Shown piece by piece: positions 10,863 through 20,757 of a stretch of DNA of 64,000 nt. Below the pieces are notes generated by a model. That model saw only the letters and a program-made list of their open reading frames with translations, made no database searches and was not told where the DNA came from. Both the position numbers and the translations under genes were made by a program. The DNA is taken from the NCBI GenBank assembly GCA_029339195.1, contig JAPTJF010000002.1, positions 310,001-374,000 of the forward strand, read 5' to 3'. This stretch comes from Micractinium sp. NFX-FRZ (Eukaryota > Chlorophyta > Trebouxiophyceae > Chlorellales > Chlorellaceae). The number at the start of each line of letters is the position of its first letter. The first letter of the stretch is position 1.

Positions 10863-13800
10863 TCACTGCGTCAGTTCCTGGCTCAAATCTGCAATCAACT
10901 CCTCCTCAAACAGGCCGAAATATACCTCCTTCAGCAGGTGGCTCTTCTCTGACATGCTGAAGACGGCCCAGCGCGGGTCATCGCGCAGCTGCACAACTAT
11001 CTCTGTGCACCGCTGCAGCTCCACCTGCTCCCGCTCCTGCTGCTTCTTCCGCTGCATGGCCTTGGCCAGCGCCGCATCCAGCATGCTGGCTGTCGCCCCC
11101 AGGCCTGATGGGGCAGAAGACACCTCCCCACGTGCGCAGCTGCTCCCGCTGAGGCGCGAGAACGAGTAGATGCCGCTCTCAGTGGGCGGCACCTGCTGCA
11201 GGCTGCCGCTGCTGCCGCCCAGGTCGCTGCACATGCTGGGGCTTGAGAAGGAGCTGCAAGTTGCCAGCTCCCCCCCTGCTGCCTTGCTGCTGCGGCCGCT
11301 GCCCGTCTGCTGCTGCTGTTGCTGCCTGCTGCGCCCCCGGCGCTCCGGCGCCGGCGGGCTGGCAGTCAGCGGGGCCTCCTCCTGCTGTGTAGCAGGCGCC
11401 TTGATGCGCAGCGACTTGGAGCGTGTGGTGCTGGCTGCCTTGGTGCTGGCCAGCTTTACAGCAGGCTGCAGGGGAGGGAACGGCAAACGGTGTGGGTATA
11501 TGCAGCCAGATTTGAAGAGTGCAGGCAATGCAGTCAGCCTGCCTCTCCCCTCTCCCCTCTCTGACAGCCAAGCAAGAGCTGTCAACCCCTTGCAATCCCT
11601 CCCCTACCCCCAGCTCTATTCAGTGGCTCACCTCAAAAGCAGGGTTGCCATCAGCAGGCGCTCCCGGCAGCACAATCCTAAGGTCTGCCTGCAAGCAGAA
11701 GGGCAGGGAGGCGAGCAGGTCAGGAGGTGGGCGGGCAGGCCAAGAGGTGGGCAGGCCGCACGGCAGGCACGTGAGTTCGGGACGCGCCCATGGTCCTTCC
11801 CCCTTGCAAACAGATGCCCCCAGGCTCTCTATCTCTTCTCTACTGAGCACCCTGTGCTTACCGAGGTTGGGTTGACTGAAGCCGCTAGCCCTGACTTCTT
11901 CAGCATCTGCTTGGCACGCTGCACCGTCTTGGCGCTGTATGGCACGCCCCCCCGCTGCATTGCCGCATCGTGCGCGACGGCCCTGCATGACGACAGCCAG
12001 AGACGAGGTGGGGTTGAGTACCAGCCACGAGCGCCAGCCCAAAAGAGCTCAAGCCAGGCGCCCTCATGGCATCCCCCGGAAAGCACGCCCCCCTTGCCCC
12101 TGTGCCTCTTCCGCCAACACCTCAGAACAGAAACTCACAGCAGGTGGGAGGCCTTGATGATCGTGTGCCCCTCACTGGCAGCCTTGTGCACCACGTCCTG
12201 CAGCCATAAGGGTTGAAGAGGCACAAGGGCGGCATACGCATTCCTCACAGGTGCTTTTCGGGAGCGAGAAGGTGCAGGTCAGCCCAGCCAAACACTTGGT
12301 GCCCCAGCTCCCAGCACAAACCCAGCCGCAGCCCCAGCCCCAGCCCACAACCCAGCCGACAGCTCTGCGCCCCAGACCCCCCAGACCCAAAAATCCCCCT
12401 GCCACCTTGAAGAGCTTGGACAGCAGGTGCACAGCAGAGATCTCATTCATATCGATGCCGCAGTTGCCCAGGTTGAAATCCTGGATCTCTTCCTCACTGG
12501 CAGGGCGGTACTCCAGCGCAACCCAGGGCTCCACCTCCTCGTCCTCCTCTTCCTCGCCGGCCACAATGCTGACAGCATAGGCCTCAGCGTTGGGTCCCAG
12601 GTTATTCTTCAGTTGCAGCACAAACTGCAGGGGGAGGGTTCAACATAAAAGGACGCATGATAGAGAGCAAGGGCCGGATCTTGCTGTCGTTGCTGGAGGG
12701 CGGTCCCTTGGTCTTGCCTGCTCCTGCCTTCACCCCCACCTCTCTGTGCCTTCCCCCCACTTGGACTGTCAGCCCCCTTCCTCTTCATCTTCCCTCCCAC
12801 ACCTTCTCCGCCACTCACCTTGCACGGCGACATCTCTGGGGCCACGATCAGGAAGACCTTGCGCATGAGCTGCAGCGGCGCAAAGCTGCCGCGCATGGTG
12901 CTGGCCAGGTTCCTGGCAGCTGCATGGGGTGACATGTGGCAGGGGAAGCAACAGGGGGATGAAGGCGGCAGGCAGGGCATGCTGGCAGCACGCAGGCAAG
13001 GGCAAGCAGGGCAGGCAGGGCATGCGGGGCAGCAGGGAAGGGCAGGCAGGGCAGGCAGGCTGGCGGGCGAGGCTGGGCAGCAGGTGGAGCATGAGAGTCA
13101 GGCGTCTCACCCTTGGTCAGCGCCTCCTTGCCGCAGTGGGCCACGAAGGCGATGGGCACATCGGTTGCCTTGCACACGTCGTCAAACACGCTGTAGCGCA
13201 GCAGGCAGTCCTTGGCGCTGTTCTCCTCTCCACCAGTTGCCGCCACCATCATGGCCGCACCGTCCAGGATGAGCCACTTGAGGTTTGCGCGCCTGCAGCA
13301 AGGTGGGGCGAGCATGGGGCGCAAGGCAGTTTTGGGCAGGGCGTGGTACACAGCTGGCCTGGCTGGCTGGCTGGCTGTTGAGGCGAATGCACACCAAGCA
13401 TGACTCCGCCCTGCGCCCCTCCAAAAACAACACACTCTCCCCGCCGTCAACACCTTAACACCCCTTAACACCCCCCCTGTGTGGCCACCCTGCCCCCCCA
13501 AACCTGATGAGGTTGATCAGCAGCCCTTTCATCTTGTCCATGTCGCCCAATGCCGCCCTCCACTCGCCATCGTTGACACCAACAAAGATGCAGCGCCCGT
13601 TGACGTACTTCCACAGCTCCTCGCCGCGCTCATCATTGCCGCCAATCTTCCGGCAGGCATCCTGCAGGGGAGGATTGATGCAGTGGGAGGCGGCCGTCTT
13701 TCCTACACTCAGACCCCCCGCCCCCGCTGCAAACGCACCAGAAGAAGGGAGGAGCTATTTGCATCCACTGGCAGCACGGGCTGCACCGCCTAGCAAGTGG

Positions 13801-14541
13801 TTCCATTGCCCCTTTTATGACAAGAGCAGGGCAGTGGCTTTGCGCAAGACCAGGGTCACCTCACCTTCATGCGCATTGCGGTGTTGCCGCTGAAGCCCTC
13901 GAAGTCCAGGATGGCCCCCCGGTTGTCGGGGTCAGGGCACAACTCTGCCCACAGAAACACGCCCCCCTGAGAGGGTGAAAGACAAGTGCAGGGACAAAAT
14001 GTGTGTGTGTCAGTGGCCGCAGCACATGTGTTCGGCAGGTGAACAGGCAGCAGGAGGCAGACAGGCAGGCAAGGGCAGGCGGGGCTTGCAGGCAGGCGGG
14101 CAGCGGTTGGGAAGCGGGCCTCTTGAGCTCCCTACCCTGCTCTGTCCGGCGCAGTTTGTCGGCAGTGCCTGCCCCCTGCGTTCAGCTTGCAGCTCTCACC
14201 AGGATCAGCTTCACGGCCATATCGGCCATCAGCCAGGTCTTGCAGCAGCCCACCGAGCCGCTGACCAGGGTGCAGTAGCGGGGCGTCAGGAAGCCAGGGA
14301 TGGTGTCGACCAGGTTGGCCGTCTCAGCGGCCACCTCGGCGCCCGACTTGCAGCCCAGCGCCTTGATGACGCTGTCCGTCAGCCCCTGGGAGGAGCTGAA
14401 GCGCTCGCGGAGGCGGCGCAGGGACGTGGGAGTGCCGCTGAGGCGGCGCCCCATCTTGCGCAGGGACGACATGCTGCTTCTTGTAAGGTGGTTGATTACT
14501 GTGGGGCGGCTGCGGGAACGCGCGCGGGTCGACAAGCCCAT
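10863..14541 (-). CDS. RepA-like (AAA_25) RecA-fold ATPase of phage/plasmid type
   Basis: Ten exons (14200-14541, 13865-13966, 13504-13661, 13111-13292, 12819-12919, 12406-12624, 12139-12197, 11862-11982, 11632-11688, 10863-11465) close in phase to 647 residues. The start could instead be ATG at 14472; the longer form adds a Ser/Arg-rich leader that could target an organelle. Core order: P-loop GSVGCCKT (about 95-102), ILDFEGFSGNTAMRMK, Walker B-like LKWLILDGAAMM (about 205-216), then PIAFVAHCGKE, the His/Lys motif typical of plasmid RepA helicases. RNLASTMRGSFAPLQLMRK and QLKNNLGPNAEAYAVSI match the R and K-N-L-G-P region of bacterial AAA_25 proteins. A small winged-helix-like part (VPYSAKTVQRAKQMLKKSGL) follows, as in bacterial relatives, then an algal Gln/Ser-rich tail. 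The P-loop has Cys where Gly normally precedes Lys. Likely role: DNA-dependent ATPase/helicase, possibly domesticated. Confidence 0.75.
12941..13080. repeat. GGCAGG-rich minisatellite in RepA-like gene intron
   Basis: Imperfect GGGCAGGCA/GGGCATGC units in the intron before exon 5. The segment 12942-12982 (ggggaagcaacagggggatg followed by aaggcggcaggcagggcatg) recurs in the transposase intron at about 16298-16341. Confidence 0.7.
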
Positions 14542-14759
14542 GTATGCCCCGCCAGCGGCGCCAGCGCAGCAGGCACCGCCAACCACCCAGGCCTCTTCGG
14601 CTCCCCTTGACACCCTTCAGATCCTGTGCTCACGCGTATTTGTTTCACTTGTTCCTCCATACGATTTGTGCTTTTGGTACACCACTTGTATAGCAGCCGG
14701 GTCTGCTAGGGGCGGGGGCGCCCCAGCGCCCCAGCGCCCCGCAGCACGTCGGCGGGCGT

Positions 14760-14803
14760 GAGACCAGCGGCAGCGGCCCTGCAGGGCCGCTGCCGCTGGT
14801 CTC
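14760..14803. repeat. 44-bp perfect palindrome
   Basis: Two 22-nt arms with no loop. The left arm begins GAGACCAGCGGCAGCGGCCC and the centre is CCTGCAGG; every base from 14760 pairs with its partner up to 14803. It would extrude as a very stable cruciform or RNA hairpin. It lies 219 bp upstream of the RepA-like start codon. Confidence 0.97.
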
Positions 14804-14836
14804 TCAGTGCTCGGCTGTGATGCAATGCATGCCCTC

Positions 14837-14904
14837 ATAGATTATGTATATATATATACATAAATATATATATAGTATATATATATATATTATATTCATA
14901 TATC
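14837..14904. repeat. AT-rich alternating TA tract
   Basis: About 68 bp almost entirely A/T, mostly alternating TATA, in otherwise strongly GC-rich DNA. It starts 33 bp after the palindrome and would unwind easily. Confidence 0.95.
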
Positions 14905-14931
14905 AGAAGGGGAGGGTGGGGGTGGGCCCCC

Positions 14932-15304
14932 GAGCGTCCAAGTGTCCAAGTCCGAGTGAGGCCAAGCACGGGGGTTGGCCACTGGACGCCTGGACACTTG
15001 GCCGGAATGACTGGGGGTGGTGAGGTGACTTCAAAGGGGTAGATTAACTTGGACTCGGACATGGGCGGGCCTGGCTGTCTGACCGGGATGGGTTGAGGGC
15101 ATGGCCGCCAACTCGGACTTGGACGCCTGGTGCCGGGGCCCACACAATTGGGCAGCGGCAGCTCAAGATTGACGGGCTTTGCCATGCGGCTGTCGCTTGC
15201 ACTCATATCAGCAAAGTCATGGAGACCACGGCACAGTTGTGTTGCTGCCAGGCTTGGCGGCATAGCCAACGTGCTATGCTTGGACCTGGACTTGGACGCG
15301 CGGG
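14932..15304. repeat. Dispersed GGACTTGGAC / GGACACTTGG motifs
   Basis: At least five clusters, in both orientations: cgtccaagtgtccaagtccg at about 14935, ggacgcctggacacttggcc at about 14984, cttggactcggacatg at about 15049, ctcggacttggacgcctgg at about 15112 and cttggacctggacttggacg at about 15279. Their spacing is irregular. They could be iteron-like protein sites or subterminal repeats of the transposon. Confidence 0.6.
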
Positions 15305-15723
15305 CGTGGGGGCAAGCCCACCAACAGCCACAAAGAGCAGGGAAGCGCAGCGGGCCTGCAGATGTGATTCTGGCCTTGTCTTTGAGGAGTGGTGACTGTC
15401 GTGCTCATGCATTCAAAAGGTAGGCTGCTTGGTGGCTGCCCCCGCATGGACGGCAGTGCCAGCTCAGCCCCAGGCTGTCCACCTGCCAGCTCCTGTTGCG
15501 GACTCAAGGGCGCCTGCTTAAATGTGCAGCGGACTGAAACAACAGAGCACAAGTAGGCAGTATAGCACGGTGCACGAGGAGATAAGAAGCAGAGTGTGAG
15601 GAACAAAGGGGATAGAAGCAAGGGAGGTGGGGAAGCGGGCCGACTTGGCGGCAAGGAGGCCCCAAGAAATGCCCAGCTGCCGCGTGGGGGAGGGGCAGCT
15701 GGTTTGGGTTGCTTGTCAGCGGC

Positions 15724-18392
15724 TCATGCCAACGCCAGCGCATCCAGCAGGCGCTGCACCGCCGAAGGCTGCACACCCAGGGAGTCCCAGTCAAGCGGGC
15801 GGCACGGCTGCTGCACGCCTGTGCGCATCAAGCGGTTGGTGAGGGCCGCACACACACAGAACACCTGCTCGTACCGGTCCAAATCGCAGCGGTAGCGCTG
15901 CTCAGCGCTGACAATCTTCCAGTTGTTGTGCTGCAAGGGCATGTTGGTGGAGGGGGACAGGGCACGTGTTAGCTTTTGCACAGCAGGGTGAGAAGGAAGC
16001 CACAGAAAGGAGCGGCTGTGAAGCAACCACAGCACCAGGCGTGCACGTTGGTCCCCTGGACCGCTCGGCCCATTCCCTAATCCCCCCTGCTGGCAGGTTG
16101 GCCTTTGAAGGTTTGGGCAGGCAGGGGCGGTAAAGCAGGCTCTCACCAGGCGCGCAAAGAAGTTCTCGACCACCACACGCGCACGCCGAAGCGCGTCATT
16201 GTAGCCAAGGAGCAGCTCCAGCCGCAGGGCAGCGCTGTCCCGCTCAGCTGCTGGCAGGTTCACATTTCTAACCTGGAGCTGCACCCTGTGGTGCAAGGGG
16301 GAAGCAACAGAGGGATGAAGGCGGGGCAGCAGGCAGGGCATGCGGGCCGCATGCAGGCGGCAGGCAAGGCAGGCAGGCTGGCGGGCAGGGTGGCGGCAGG
16401 CAGGCTGGCGGGCAGGGTGGCGGCAGGCAGGCAGGCGGCTGGCGGGCAGGCAGGGCACAGGGCAGGGCACAGGGCACAGGGCAGGCAAGCTGGCGGCTGG
16501 CGGGCAGGCGATGCTGGCCAGCAGGCGGGGCAGGTGGGTCAGGCGGGCAACACGCACGCACTGCGCATACCCCATGCTCACTGCACACACCTGCGCACTG
16601 TCCTGATATTGAACGGAGCCAGGATGTGCTGGTTGCCAGCCGCCCTGTTGTTGTTGTACACGCCGTCAGCCAAGATGTACTCGCCCGGCGAGAAGAAGTC
16701 TTGGTACCGCTGGCCCAGGCTGGATTGCCGCAGGAGGGTGCCGTCGTGCACGCTGCCCTTCACCCCTGAGCTAGCAAGCACGCAGTAGCCCTGCGCGTCC
16801 ACTGCCACCATGCTCTTGATGGCATGCTGCAAGCAAGGGCAGGGAGTGGCAGGCCCGCAGGCACGCAGGCAGGCGTGGAGTGAGAGTGCAGGCGGAGTGC
16901 AGGCCGGCAGGCGGACAGGTGTGCAGCCACCGGTGACAGCAGCGTGCAGCTCCCGCCGACGACCTGGCTGCAGTAGCAGTAGCAGCAGCAGCGGAGGCAG
17001 GGCTCGTGCCTGCAGAGCATACGCAGGCTGAGGAAGCCACGGCGCAGGCAGCAGGCGCGGCGGGCGTGGCCAGCGGGCAGCAAGCACCAGCGCAGGCAGC
17101 AGGCGCGGCGGGCGTGGCCAGCGGGCAGCGGGCACCAGCGCAGCGGGCAGCCCCAACCCAGTCCCTGAGCAGACGGGCAGGTGGTGGGCGGGCACGCAGC
17201 TGTGTGTGCTCACCCCATTGATTTTGTGGCTCATGTACTGGTACTGGTCACGCTTCCGCCCTCGGGGGTCCTCAATCGGCTGATCCCTGGCATCCACAGC
17301 AGCCACAGCCTTATGGAAACCAGGGAGGCTGCCGTACCCCTCCTCCCGCTCTGCAGCGCTGGGCCACACCACCTCTGCTGGGTACACATGCTCAAGCATG
17401 ATGTTCATAATGTGCCTGCAAGGGGAAGGGCCCTGGGCGGTGCATCAGGCAGACAGAGAAGAAGGGCAGAACAGCCACGCGGCACGAAGTGGGCACACCC
17501 CCGCGAACCCGCCTGGCTGGGCACGGACCAGAAGTCTCTGTCTAGGGAGCTGTCTGACCACCCTGTGGCCATCTCCAAGTCCTTGAACTGGGCATTCCCT
17601 GCAGGGTGGGAGGGCTGGGCATGTGGGGCATGCGTCATGTGGGCAGGCATGAGTGGCCTCGTGTCAACCGAAGCCCCCAAGAGGCCCCTCCGGGCGTGCG
17701 CCTGCAGATCAGGGCGGGGAGCGCGCAGCCACATGCCTGGCCAGCAATGGTTTGAAGAGACACACGACGCACCTGCAAGCCTGCGCAGCACCATAAACAA
17801 GCGGTTGGAGACATCCAATTTGCAACGGCGGGTGCGCACAGTCTCCTTCCCCTCGAAGTGGACGTCGCGGTTGGCCTGAATGCTAGGGGCTAGCTGCTCC
17901 GCAAGGCTGTCGAATTCCTCGACGGAGAAGCGTACCATGGCCTGAAGGCAGGACAATCATATAACAACAGGGGTAAGTGCAGGCGGAGGAGACGGCAGAG
18001 GTGGCGTTGCTGGAATCGCTGGGTGGCGGCAGGCAGCAGGCGGCAGTGGCGGCGGAGGCAGGCGGAGGTGCCCGCCAGGTCTGCAGCAGCACCTTAAATG
18101 CATCTGGGCGCCCCTTGTAGTAATCGTAGGGCAAATGCAGCTGGCGCTGAAGGAGGAGCGGGGCGGGGAGGTTGAGCCGGCGACGCTTCGCCCCTGCGGC
18201 TGCAATAGCGTTCGCCCCGCAAACCAGCTGCTTCAGCTGCTCTATTGCCGGCAGCTGGTCGCTTAGGAACCCCGGGAAGACCGCGTCGGCGCGGACGACA
18301 GCCACCACCGAGCACACGGCCGCAGCAGCAGCCATGAGGCGCTGGTACTGAGCCAGCAGAGTGGCGGCGAGGCTTAGGAGCAGAGGGAGCAT
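15724..18392 (-). CDS. PIF/Harbinger (HARBI1-like) DDE transposase
   Basis: Seven exons (18093-18392, 17773-17941, 17529-17598, 17214-17415, 16591-16826, 16147-16285, 15724-15930) close in phase to 440 residues. The order of motifs fits the DDE_Tnp_4 endonuclease: a helical N-terminal part (RCKLDVSNRLFMVLRRLAG, LEMATGWSDSSLDRDFWHIM), then AVDARDQPIEDP (first Asp, about 221), HKINGHAIKSMVAVDAQG, SVHDGTLLRQS, YILADGVY (second Asp, about 301) and ARVVVENFFARLHNNWKI (Glu, about 366). All three catalytic acids are present and no frame is broken, so the gene may be active or domesticated. The last exons end MRTGVQQPCRPLDWDSLG. No Myb-like partner gene, normally part of Harbinger elements, was found nearby. 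Confidence 0.85.
16298..16540. repeat. Minisatellite in transposase intron
   Basis: Tandem GGCGGGCAGGGTGGCGGCAG and GGCACAGGGCAGGGCACAGG units just upstream (minus-strand sense) of the 16285 acceptor. It begins with the segment also found in the RepA-like gene intron. Confidence 0.75.
17042..17137. repeat. Two 48-bp direct repeats in transposase intron
   Basis: The unit starting GCGCAGGCAGCAGGCGCGGC at 17042 recurs at 17090 with very few differences; a shorter third piece follows. Confidence 0.8.
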
Positions 18393-18464
18393 GCTTGCGT
18401 GTGCTGCAGAAAACAGGACCGTAAGTGAGGTGCCGGCAAAAAGGGAGCCGGGAAAAGAGGAATC

Positions 18465-18495
18465 ATGAGTGTCCGCTCGAGGCCTGGACACTCAT
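18465..18495. repeat. Hairpin, 10-bp arms
   Basis: ATGAGTGTCC at 18465-18474 and its exact complement GGACACTCAT at 18486-18495 surround an 11-nt loop. It lies 73 bp upstream of the transposase start codon and may mark the transposon's right end. Confidence 0.8.
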
Positions 18496-18848
18496 TTTTT
18501 GCCCTCATGATAGTACAGGTCCGTTTCCTTCGTCCTCACGAATTGACAGCCTGGATGCGCGGAAAAAGAGACATGACATCGCAAGTGAAACCACTCTATT
18601 GTGTGGCATGTTATCATAAGTATAGTGGCTCTGGAGCTGGCAGGGTGACGATCGCGACACTTCTGATCGCGCCCGCACAGGTATTGTATCTCCTCTCGCC
18701 AGTTGCTGAGCGCCATTAGCCAGAATTAGTCATGAGCTTGTCAGTGCGTGGCGGTGGCATCCCTACACACCTGGAGTGCCGCCTGCCGCCGCTGCCGCCA
18801 CCCTGAACCCAACGCCCCCCCGCTTCTTCACCTCTTTGTCGCCTGCAG

Positions 18849-20371
18849 AACTTCTGGATGGGAATGAGGGTGGGCAAGGCGCGCAAGGAGTATGGCATCA
18901 CATACCCCACGATGTACGCGCCTGAGGGGCACAAGAATGAGAAGGCCTTCAACTGCGTGCAGGTGCGTGCATGCCGCCGCAGCGGCAGCCGCCACTTCTA
19001 CTGTGCACGTTTTCTCTGGTCTGTCGTTTGCCTTTATTATTATATGACTGCCAGCCCTGTCTACCGGCCTGCATGCCTGCCCCTGTGTTTTCAACAACAA
19101 GCAACTTGCCCACCCACCAGAGCAGCCTGCCCAACAGCTCACGCCAGTTCCATCCCTGCCTGCCTGCCTGCCTGCCCTGCATCCATCTGCGCAGCGCGCT
19201 CACCAGGGGTGTCTGGCCGCCTGTCTTATCACCTTCTGCCTGCCTGCCCGCCCGCCTGCCTGCCTCCCCTCCTCCTCCTGCAGCGTGCCCACCAGAACAG
19301 CCTGGAGGGGCTGGCCACCCACTACGCGCTGCTGCTGACGGCGGGCGCCAAGGTGAGCCTGCTGGCACTGGGGGGGCTCACGGGGGTCATTGCGATACGA
19401 TACAAGGGGATGGCCGCTCTGGGTTCTCAGCGCATCAAGAGATGGCAGCCCAGCAGCTGCAACACGATGCCCTCCCGTGCTCAACGCTGCTTTTGCTGGG
19501 TCGGGCCCGCCGCACCGCCCGCTGCGCCAGCCCTCGTGCGTGCCTGCCCCCCCCCCGCACTGGACCGTGCATGCATCAAAGCGTGTAAGCGCCCCTGCCT
19601 GACCCCTCCTCCCTCTGCCCCGCTGTGCCCCGCCCCCGCAGTACCCCATCGCCGCCTCTGTGTGCTGCGCCATCGTGCTGCTGGGGCGCATCATGTACTT
19701 CAATGTGAGGCGGGGGGGTGGGTCGTGTGAGGGTGCGGATGGGATGCACAGCAGAGCTGGGGGGGCCTGAAAGCGAGGCCTTGTCAGGCCTGGGGTCGCG
19801 CTGCCCTGCATCATACATATACTGCTGCCCACGCAAGGCAGAGCTGCAAGCAAGCTTGTGGGGTTGCAAGGCATCCTGGGTGCGGCCCCTGTGAGTTCCT
19901 GCCGCCAGCTTGGCAGTCCGGCTTGCGTGCGTGCTGTTGGGACCTGCAGCCATGGCTGGCTGTCATGCCCCCTCCTGGCTGGTCCTCACGACGCCTTCGT
20001 GGCGTCGGGCTGCCACTGCTGTGCTCCTGCCCTGCTCCTGGCTTCGCTTGACATGCCTCCTCGCCCCGTCCCCACCCTCCCCCTGGCAGGGCTACGCCAG
20101 CGGCGACCCCAAGGGCCGCATGCGTGGCGCCTTCCACCACATCGGGTCAGTGAGCCTGCATTTCAGCAATGGTCGGGTTGTTTACTGGGCTGCTTCCCCA
20201 TCTGCGTGTTGTCTTCGACGAACTGAGGTGCGTGGTGCATGTGCACATTGACTGAGCATCGTTGGCGGCGCCTGCCCTCGCCCACCTCCCCCCAAATGCA
20301 GCGAGCTGGGCCTGATGGGCATGGTGGTGCGCTGGTCCGTGGCGCTGCTGGCGCCGGCGCTTGGGTTCTGA
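18849..20371 (+). CDS. MGST3: MGST3-like MAPEG glutathione transferase, 5' exon missing
   Basis: Membrane-associated eicosanoid/glutathione metabolism family (MAPEG). Exons 18849-18962, 19284-19352, 19642-19704, 20090-20145 and 20302-20371 are in phase. They give NFWMGMRVGKARKEYGITYP, TMYAPEGHKNEKAFNCVQ, RAHQNSLEGLATHYALLL, YPIAASVCCAIVLLGRIMYF, GYASGDPKGRMRGAFHHIG and ELGLMGMVVRWSVALL. This is a close match to eukaryotic MGST3, including the ARKEY, FNCVQRAHQN and GDPKGR signatures and membrane helices 2-4. The first exon begins after a good acceptor, so an upstream exon with helix 1 (about 20-25 residues) is expected. No clear one exists before the transposase at 18392. Met at 18858 would give 120 residues. 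A possible replacement exon, 18573-18680, reads in phase (MTSQVKPLYCVACYHKYSG, ending LIAPAQ) but does not resemble helix 1. Confidence 0.8.
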
Positions 20372-20757
20372 GCGCCGTTGACCAGAGGAAGGGATGTGGA
20401 ATGGCACCAGCACGTTGAGAGCGAGGAAACCTGCTGGAGCCCTGCACTAAGTTGCGCAAGATTCGCTTGCGTGCACTCAGCCCAATTCGCTCTCTCATTT
20501 TGACCATTGAGCAGTCATGGAATTCTTAGCACATTCGTTTCTTATGCAAACGCTCAATCTTACCCTGATAAAAAAAAACTGGCAGAGAATGTTGAGGCTG
20601 AGGCTGTGGTGCCAGCAGCACAGCACAGCGGGCGCCTTGAAAGCGGCGTTGCAAAGCGGCACCCCCAGCTCAGCTCCAGGCTTCCTTGGCGCGTTGCATC
20701 GCTCCTCTAAGTATTACACGCCCGTCAGGAAATGTTTTCGGACTGCTGACAGTCGAA
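20372..20757. promoter_or_regulatory. Intergenic, upstream of the 1751-residue gene
   Basis: 386 bp between two plus-strand genes, including an eight-base A run at about 20571. No clear poly(A) signal or promoter element seen. Confidence 0.4.

Larger units (their letters stand above)
14542..15723. other. Intergenic region between the RepA-like and transposase genes
   Basis: 1.2 kb without a supported gene. From left to right it holds the 44-bp palindrome, the AT tract, a cluster of GGACTTGGAC-type motifs, and the 3' flank of the transposase gene. Each is listed separately. Confidence 0.6.
14932..18495 (-). mobile_element. Probable Harbinger-type DNA transposon, ends not fixed
   Basis: The transposase is bounded on the left by the GGACTTGGAC motif cluster and on the right by a hairpin containing GGCCTGGACACTCAT. 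Both sides share the core GCCTGGACACT, but I could not find clean terminal inverted repeats or a 3-bp target duplication. The limits given are the outermost shared motifs. Confidence 0.35.

Noticed and set aside
14760..14803. Palindrome as a bacterial-type terminator or CRISPR repeat
   Set aside because: No T run follows, the context is eukaryotic, and there is no repeat array anywhere in the window.
14613..14838. Missing MGST3 first exon upstream of the transposon
   Set aside because: I searched the plus strand around 14.6-14.9 kb for a helix-1-like exon with a phase-0 donor and found none.
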